From NCBI GenBank assembly GCA_963665215.2, contig CAXXWW010000016.1:1-9477 (forward strand): a stretch of DNA of 9,477 nucleotides. The letters are read 5' to 3'. The stretch comes from G963665215 sp963665215 (lineage in GTDB: Bacteria > Chloroflexota > Dehalococcoidia > Lucifugimonadales > CAUZJF01). Below the pieces are notes generated by a model that saw only the letters and a list, made by a program, of their open reading frames with translations, was not told the origin of the DNA and did no database searches. The first letter of the stretch is position 1. Each line of letters opens with the position of its first letter. Positions 5,224 to 9,477 of this stretch are shown here, one piece after another. The position numbers and the translations under genes were made by a program.

Positions 5224-6108
5224 ATGACATTCGGAAGCGGGGACTTTACCTACGAGGTAGTCGAGGGCTGGGGCGACCTGCCGTCGGGCTACGAGCTCTT
5301 CCAGGTCGCGGGAGTAGCCGTGGACGCGGACGACCGCGTGTACGCCTTCAACCGGAGCACCCACAAGCTGATCGTGTTCGACCGGGACGGCGGCTTCGTA
5401 AAGGCATGGAAGGATACCTTCGAGGTTCCCCATGGGATGCGGATAGGACCGGACGGCAGCATCTTCCTGGTCGATCAGGGCTCGCACGTCGTCCTGAAGT
5501 ACTCGCCCGATGAAGAGCTGTTGATGACGCTGGGCAACCGTGGCCAGCCGTCGGACACAGGGTACATTGAGCATAGGGTTGTCAAGCGGGCGGCGGGGCC
5601 ATTTAACAATCCGACGGGGGTCGCCATCAGCGATTCGGGCGACATCTTCGTATCGGACGGGTATGGCAACTGCCGGGTCCACAAGTACAGCGCGGACGGA
5701 GAGCTGCTGAAGACCTGGGGCGTCCCGGGGACCGAGGCTCCCGGCGAGTTCCATCTCCCTCACGGCATTGGGATTGACAACCAGGGCAGACTGCTGGTCG
5801 CGGACCGCGAGAACCACAGGATCCAGCTGTTCACCCAGGACGGAGACCACATCGATACCTGGACGGGTTTCCGACAGCCGTGCTCCGTGACCGTGGGGCC
5901 GGACGGGACGGTGTACGTGCCCGAGCTCGGAAGCCGGATGAGCATCCTGGACTCGGACGGCAACTTGCTGTCCCGTTGGGGTGGCGACGCGACCAAGGCG
6001 TCCGGCCTCTTCACCGCGCCCCACGGCGCGGCAGTGGACTCCCGGGGCGACCTCTACGTCGGTGAGGTTCTCGAGGGCAGCCGCCTCCAGAAGTTCGCCA
6101 GGTTGTAG
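5224..6108 (+). CDS. NHL-repeat six-bladed propeller, peptidyl-alpha-hydroxyglycine amidating lyase-like
   Basis: This 294-residue protein has no signal peptide, so it is probably cytoplasmic. It is built from NHL repeats: G-V-A-V-D-A-D-D-R-V-Y-A-F-N (about 30-43), P-H-G-M-R-I-G-P-D-G (69-78), P-T-G-V-A-I-S-D-S-G-D-I-F-V-S-D-G-Y (130-147), L-P-H-G-I-G-I-D (178-185) with V-A-D-R-E-N-H-R-I-Q (192-201), and A-P-H-G-A-A-V-D (265-272). The layout follows the lyase domain of animal PAM, which cleaves peptidyl-hydroxyglycine to an amide and glyoxylate. The positions used there for zinc and catalysis appear kept: Arg44, His70, Tyr147, His180 and His267. The Met and Asp flanking the last His in the animal enzyme are Ala and Gly here. 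The true substrate is unknown; a lyase or hydrolase on a small metabolite is possible. GAGGG (5210-5214) precedes the start. The ThDP enzyme follows on the same strand after 84 bases. Confidence 0.82.
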   Translation: MTFGSGDFTYEVVEGWGDLPSGYELFQVAGVAVDADDRVYAFNRSTHKLIVFDRDGGFVKAWKDTFEVPHGMRIGPDGSIFLVDQGSHVVLKYSPDEELLMTLGNRGQPSDTGYIEHRVVKRAAGPFNNPTGVAISDSGDIFVSDGYGNCRVHKYSADGELLKTWGVPGTEAPGEFHLPHGIGIDNQGRLLVADRENHRIQLFTQDGDHIDTWTGFRQPCSVTVGPDGTVYVPELGSRMSILDSDGNLLSRWGGDATKASGLFTAPHGAAVDSRGDLYVGEVLEGSRLQKFARL

Positions 6109-6192
6109 CCTGGTCCGGTGTCCAGCGGCAGCAGGTGTGCGGCCCGATGGCCGCTCCCGTATTTACGCATTTTAGAAATGGAGAGTTAACGT

Positions 6193-7830
6193 ATGGACGG
6201 CGACAGAGTAATAGCCAAGATTCTCAAGGCCGAGGGGGTCGAGTGGATATCCTGCTTCCCGCACCAGCCCCTGATCGATGCGGTCACCCACGAGGGCATA
6301 AGGCCAATCCTCACCCGCCAGGAGCGGGCCGGGGTCAACATGGCCGACGGCTTCAGCCGGATCAAGAACGGTCGCAGCATCGGTGTCTTCACGATGCAGG
6401 AGGGGCCGGGCGCGGAGAACGCCTTCTCCGGCGTGGCCCAGGCCTACGCCGACTCCGTGCCGTTGCTGGTGATTCCCGGTGGAGCCGCCCGCTTCAAGTA
6501 CGGCGTTCACCCCAACTTCGGAGCCGTGGCCAACTACGGCGGCATCACGAAGTGGGCGGCTAACATCAACCTCGTATCCAGGATTCCCGAGCTCATGGGC
6601 CACGCCTTCAGCCAGCTGAAGCACGGCCGACCGGGCCCGGTGCTGATTGAAATGCCCAGCGACGTGGGGTCCGAGACCTACCCGCACGACCACCTCGACT
6701 ACCAACCCGTCGTGCGCAGGCTCTCCGCAGCGGACTCGGATGATGTGCGCGACCTCGTCGCGGCGCTGCTCAAAGCCTCCAACCCGATGATCCACGCGGG
6801 CCAGGGCGTCATGTACGCCGAGGCCACCGACGAGTTGGTCGAATTCGCGGAGCTTACCCACATTCCGGTCGCCACGACCCTGGCAGGAAAGAGCGCATTC
6901 CCGGAGGACCATCGGCTTTCCCTCGGTACGGCCGCGAACACCGTGACGGGGATGGCTCGCCACCTCTTGGCCAAGACCGACTTCGTGCTCGGCCTGGCCA
7001 CGAGCTTCACGGTTTCCAACTTCAGCGCCGCGACGCCTCAGGGGGCGGTTACGGCGCAGGTGACCAACTGCGCCGAGGACTTGAACAAGCAGGTCCGTCC
7101 AGCATTCGGAGCGGTGGGCGACGCCAGGCTCGTCCTTCGTCAGATGATCGAGGAGGCCAAACGCCAGCTGGGCGAGAACGGCCGGGGCGACGTCAACGGG
7201 GTCGTCGACGAGATAGCCAGTGCGAGGGCGGCCTGGATGGAGCAGTGGGACCCGCTGCTGACCTCCGACGAGATGCCCATCAATCCCTACAGGGTCTTCA
7301 CGGAGCTCGAACGGTCGGTGGATGTGGCCGATACGATAGTGACGCACGACTCAGGTTACCCACGCGACCAGCTGGTGCCCTTCTGGCGTCCGGTCAAGCC
7401 GCGGGGCTACATCGGCTGGGGCAAGTCGACCCAGCTCGGCTACGGGCTCGGCTTGGCGCTCGGGGCCAAGATGGCCGCGCCGGAGAAGCACGTGATCAAC
7501 TTCATGGGCGACGCCGCATTCGGCATGGCCGGACTGGACATCGAGACAGCGGTGCGGGCCGAGATACCGATCCTGACAATCATCCTGAACAACGGCGTGA
7601 TGACCCACTACCACGAGAACATGCCGGCCGCGACCGAGGTGTGGAACCTGGATAAGCTGTCCGGCGACTACTCGAAGGTAGCTGAAAGCCTGGGCGCGTA
7701 CGCCGAACGGGTGACCGACCCCGACCAGATATCGCCGGCCGTCATGCGTGGCTTGGCCGCAAACCGGGAGGGGCAGCCCGCCGTCCTTGAGGTCATGACC
7801 AGGGCAGAGGAGCGGGTCTCCAGGGCATAA
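6193..7830 (+). CDS. Thiamine-diphosphate-dependent enzyme, acetolactate synthase superfamily
   Basis: This 545-residue cytoplasmic enzyme has the three-domain order of the ThDP decarboxylase/acetolactate synthase superfamily. The N-terminal pyrimidine-binding domain (about 1-165) has R-Q-E-R-A-G-V-N-M-A-D-G with Glu44 as the residue that activates the cofactor, and Q-E-G-P-G-A-E-N (69-76). The central domain is about 183-325. The C-terminal pyrophosphate-binding domain (about 360-535) has G-D-A at 439-441 and N-N at 466-467, the metal and diphosphate motif G-D-x-(24)-N-N. The ATG is chosen because GGAGAG (6180-6185) lies seven bases upstream. The substrate is unclear: acetolactate synthase, oxalyl-CoA, sulfoacetaldehyde, benzoylformate and inositol-type enzymes share this frame. 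No small regulatory subunit gene (ilvN type) is beside it, which argues against the biosynthetic acetolactate synthase. It is probably co-transcribed with the propeller gene, so the pair may act on one catabolic substrate. Confidence 0.88.
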   Translation: MDGDRVIAKILKAEGVEWISCFPHQPLIDAVTHEGIRPILTRQERAGVNMADGFSRIKNGRSIGVFTMQEGPGAENAFSGVAQAYADSVPLLVIPGGAARFKYGVHPNFGAVANYGGITKWAANINLVSRIPELMGHAFSQLKHGRPGPVLIEMPSDVGSETYPHDHLDYQPVVRRLSAADSDDVRDLVAALLKASNPMIHAGQGVMYAEATDELVEFAELTHIPVATTLAGKSAFPEDHRLSLGTAANTVTGMARHLLAKTDFVLGLATSFTVSNFSAATPQGAVTAQVTNCAEDLNKQVRPAFGAVGDARLVLRQMIEEAKRQLGENGRGDVNGVVDEIASARAAWMEQWDPLLTSDEMPINPYRVFTELERSVDVADTIVTHDSGYPRDQLVPFWRPVKPRGYIGWGKSTQLGYGLGLALGAKMAAPEKHVINFMGDAAFGMAGLDIETAVRAEIPILTIILNNGVMTHYHENMPAATEVWNLDKLSGDYSKVAESLGAYAERVTDPDQISPAVMRGLAANREGQPAVLEVMTRAEERVSRA

Positions 7831-7877
7831 CGCGAGGAGTCCCCGTTACAGGGTGCCTGGGTCGGTTCCCTCGTCCC

Positions 7878-8381
7878 CTAGAAACGGCTGACGGCTGAGT
7901 AGATGCCGATACCGCCGGCGATCAGGTGGAACGGGTGCAGATAGGGCAGGCCGAGTGAGGCTATCACCACGTAAGCAAGGACCGTCCCGCCGGCGGCTAT
8001 CAACCTGAGGGTATTGCCCCGCTTCCGATTGACGGACAGGCTGACGATCTCGCCTACGACGAAGCCGAGGCCGACTATGGCTATCGTGTCGAGAAATGGC
8101 AGACGGTAGAGCAGGGGCGGCCCAAGTATCGCGACAAGTATTCCCCCGACAGCACCGGCGGCGATGGCGGCCGCCACGGCCCGCGCCATGTAGGGTGTCG
8201 TCACCTCGAATGTCGGAAGACGCCTGACGTTCGCGCACTGCGGGCACCTCACGCCCACCGGCGAGTGGACCATGCACCGCGGGCACACGGGAGCCTCGCA
8301 CTTGCCGCAGAGCAGCCGCGTCGGAGTATCGGGATGCCTGGCGCAGTGGGCTTCCGGCGAGGGCTTTGCCTGGCTGCTCAT
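7878..8381 (-). CDS. B-box-type zinc-finger membrane protein
   Basis: This 167-residue protein combines an N-terminal zinc-binding region with a membrane part. Cys13, His16, Cys25, Cys28, Cys33, Cys36, His39, Cys46 and Cys49 form the C-x2-H / C-x2-C / C-x2-C / C-x2-C spacing of B-box-like or double zinc-ribbon domains, probably binding two zinc ions in the cytoplasm. Hydrophobic segments at about 64-92, 94-115, 124-146 and 150-164 suggest four membrane helices. Similar fingers precede rhomboid proteases in Gram-positive relatives, but no rhomboid G-x-S-G or catalytic His is seen here, so a protease role is not supported. Its ATG overlaps the plsY stop in an ATGA, so it is translationally coupled to plsY and may act in the membrane or in lipid metabolism. 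Function unknown. It converges on the ThDP gene with 47 bases between, where I see no terminator. Confidence 0.8.
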   Translation of the reverse strand: MSSQAKPSPEAHCARHPDTPTRLLCGKCEAPVCPRCMVHSPVGVRCPQCANVRRLPTFEVTTPYMARAVAAAIAAGAVGGILVAILGPPLLYRLPFLDTIAIVGLGFVVGEIVSLSVNRKRGNTLRLIAAGGTVLAYVVIASLGLPYLHPFHLIAGGIGIYSAVSRF

Positions 8382-9058
8382 TCTTCGGTCCAGGGGCGTC
8401 GTTCAGTCCACGAAGCCTGCCTGGGAACGTCGCGGTCGAAGAGTGCCCTCAGCCCCAGCACCCGGAGTGCCGATGAGCCCGACGGCAGAGGCTCCCAGTT
8501 TGCGGTTAGCCGCTTGGTCATGAGCAGAACGCCGATGCCAACGCACATCGTCAGCACTTCGACAGGGCGGTCGAAGAAATAGGCGAGGATGGGCAACGAG
8601 ACCATCGCGACAAGAGTCCAGAACCCAGTATCGCGTTTCAGCAGCCACCCGATCATCCCCACCGCGGTCAACAGGATCAAGGCCTCTTGCCACATCTCGA
8701 ACCCCAGTACCGCGCCTAAGGCCGCCGCTACTCCCCTGCCCCCGGTGAACCGCAGGTACGGGGACCAGTTGTGTCCCGCGATCGCGGCGAGCCCTATCGC
8801 GGCCCGGACGGCGTCATCGCGCTCCAGAATTCCGGCTAGGGCCACCGGCAGGATGCCCTTGGCCGCGAAATCGAACATCCCCTGCAGGATTCCTGGCACC
8901 TTCCCCACGTGGAGCGAGACGTTTGACGCCCCAACGTTGCCGGACCCGAACTCTCGTATGTCGATGCCCTTGGCGTACTTCGCGACCAGATAAGCCGATG
9001 GAATGGCGCCCCACAGGTAGGCGCCGATCACAAACGCCGCGTCCGTAAGCGTCAGCAT
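8378..9058 (-). CDS. plsY: Acyl-phosphate glycerol-3-phosphate acyltransferase PlsY
   Basis: This membrane enzyme transfers an acyl group from acyl-phosphate to glycerol-3-phosphate, making lysophosphatidic acid, the first step of phospholipid synthesis in most bacteria. The three PlsY motifs are in order: G-A-I-P-S-A-Y (17-23), G-S-G-N-V-G-A-S-N-V (38-47, usually G-S-G-N-P-G-A-T-N) and G-H-N-W-S-P-Y-L-R-F-T-G-G-R-G-V-A (95-111). D-F-A-A-K-G (63-68) matches the conserved D-x-x-K-G stretch. At 226 residues it is somewhat longer than usual (about 200) because of a hydrophilic C-terminal tail of about 40 residues after the last helix. The Pro-to-Val and Thr-to-Ser changes in motif 2 are unusual but leave the glycines and Asn. 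The PHP gene lies 27 bases upstream and the zinc-finger gene overlaps the stop by four bases, indicating one operon. The ribosome binding site is weak. Confidence 0.9.
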   Translation of the reverse strand: MLTLTDAAFVIGAYLWGAIPSAYLVAKYAKGIDIREFGSGNVGASNVSLHVGKVPGILQGMFDFAAKGILPVALAGILERDDAVRAAIGLAAIAGHNWSPYLRFTGGRGVAAALGAVLGFEMWQEALILLTAVGMIGWLLKRDTGFWTLVAMVSLPILAYFFDRPVEVLTMCVGIGVLLMTKRLTANWEPLPSGSSALRVLGLRALFDRDVPRQASWTERRPWTEE

Positions 9059-9085
9059 GGGCGCTCACACCGGTGCCCGCCGTCG

Positions 9086-9477
9086 TCAGAGGGCAACCGC
9101 GCGTTCCGCCTTCAACCGCCTGAGTGCCTCGACCGTTTCCATCGGCGGTCCGGCTGCGCCCGGCTCCGGCTCTCCAGGGTTACCCAGGGCGTGGTAGTCG
9201 GTGCCCCCGCAGGGAATCAAACCGAGCTCGTCGGCTATCCCGGCGAGCCGGGTCACCTGCTCCGGCGAGTAGTCCTTGTAGTGTACCTCCATGCCCACCA
9301 GGCCGGCTTCCTTGAGCTCTACAAGGATGTCTCGCAGCCCCCCGTAGGCACCCTCCTGGGAGCGGTCGTCGTAGTAGGTGGGATGGGCCATGACTGGCAG
9401 GGCCCCGTTGGCGGTCAGGATCCCCACGGCCTCCACGGGCGTGACTCTGACCCGCTCCACGTAGGCCGCGCCGTTCC
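9086..9477 (-). CDS. PHP-domain phosphoesterase, C-terminal fragment
   Basis: The reading frame enters from the right edge; 130 residues are visible and the start is outside the window, so a GTG at 9460 is internal rather than the start. The fragment shows A-Y-V-E-R-V-R-V-T-P-V-E-A-V, then the metal-ligand motif V-M-A-H-P, G-M-E-V-H-Y, and G-G-T-D-Y-H near the end. These are typical of the C-terminal half of PHP-domain proteins related to YciV/TrpH nucleoside 3',5'-bisphosphate phosphatases, which use a cluster of metal ions bound by His and Asp. The substrate may be 3'-phosphoadenosine 5'-phosphate, RNA oligomers or another phosphoester; it cannot be decided here. It stands first in an apparent operon with plsY and the zinc-finger gene. 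Confidence 0.82.
   Translation of the reverse strand, partial: NGAAYVERVRVTPVEAVGILTANGALPVMAHPTYYDDRSQEGAYGGLRDILVELKEAGLVGMEVHYKDYSPEQVTRLAGIADELGLIPCGGTDYHALGNPGEPEPGAAGPPMETVEALRRLKAERAVAL

Noticed and set aside
6172..7347. 391-codon minus-strand open frame antisense to the ThDP enzyme
   Set aside because: It is a shadow frame, rich in His, Gly and Arg, with no recognisable domains, opposite a gene with clear catalytic motifs.
1..9477. CRISPR array, tRNA, rRNA, prophage or toxin-antitoxin system
   Set aside because: I saw no regularly spaced direct repeats, no tRNA-like cloverleaf or rRNA segment, and no phage or toxin-antitoxin genes on either strand.

Overview
The window is bacterial, GC-rich and densely coded. 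A Chloroflexota (SAR202 / Dehalococcoidia-like) origin is a reasonable guess: the lipoproteins have Thr/Pro/Glu/Ala-rich linkers, a B-box-type zinc finger is fused to membrane helices, a PHP gene sits next to plsY, and one intergenic repeat is of a type I associate with such genomes. This is inference; no rRNA or marker gene is present.

Layout. (1) 1-137, minus strand: the first 45 codons of a probable PAPS/APS reductase (cysH) running off the left edge. Its leader (about 137-348) looks like a complete cysteine-responsive attenuator: a sigma70-type promoter, a nearly leaderless 31-codon reading frame with four Cys codons in alternation (Cys-x-Cys-x-Cys-x-Cys), an antiterminator segment directly after them, and an intrinsic terminator 46 nt before the cysH start. 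(2) 388-4092, plus strand: a promoter placed back-to-back with the cysH promoter drives a lipoprotein solute-binding protein and two Dpp/Opp-type permeases. No ATPase gene follows. (3) 4093-4564: a gene-free stretch with a long near-perfect palindrome, nested small hairpins and a MITE-like element of about 126 bp with inverted-repeat ends. (4) 4565-4981, minus strand: a small lipoprotein of unknown function. (5) 4982-7830, plus strand: a strong promoter, then a six-bladed NHL/peptidyl-hydroxyglycine-lyase-like propeller protein and a thiamine-diphosphate enzyme of the acetolactate synthase superfamily, probably co-transcribed. (6) 7878-9477, minus strand: a probable operon in the order PHP-domain phosphoesterase (cut by the right edge), PlsY acyltransferase, and a zinc-finger membrane protein whose start overlaps the plsY stop.

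How they work together. The cysH leader would let the cell make the sulfate-reduction enzyme only when charged Cys-tRNA is scarce. The transporter operon imports an oligopeptide-like or other organic solute and must borrow ATPases encoded elsewhere. The propeller and ThDP enzyme look like a catabolic pair of unknown substrate. PlsY makes lysophosphatidic acid for phospholipid synthesis.

The most interesting item is the cysH leader, because the Cys-codon peptide, the antiterminator and the terminator fit together as a coherent ribosome-mediated switch.
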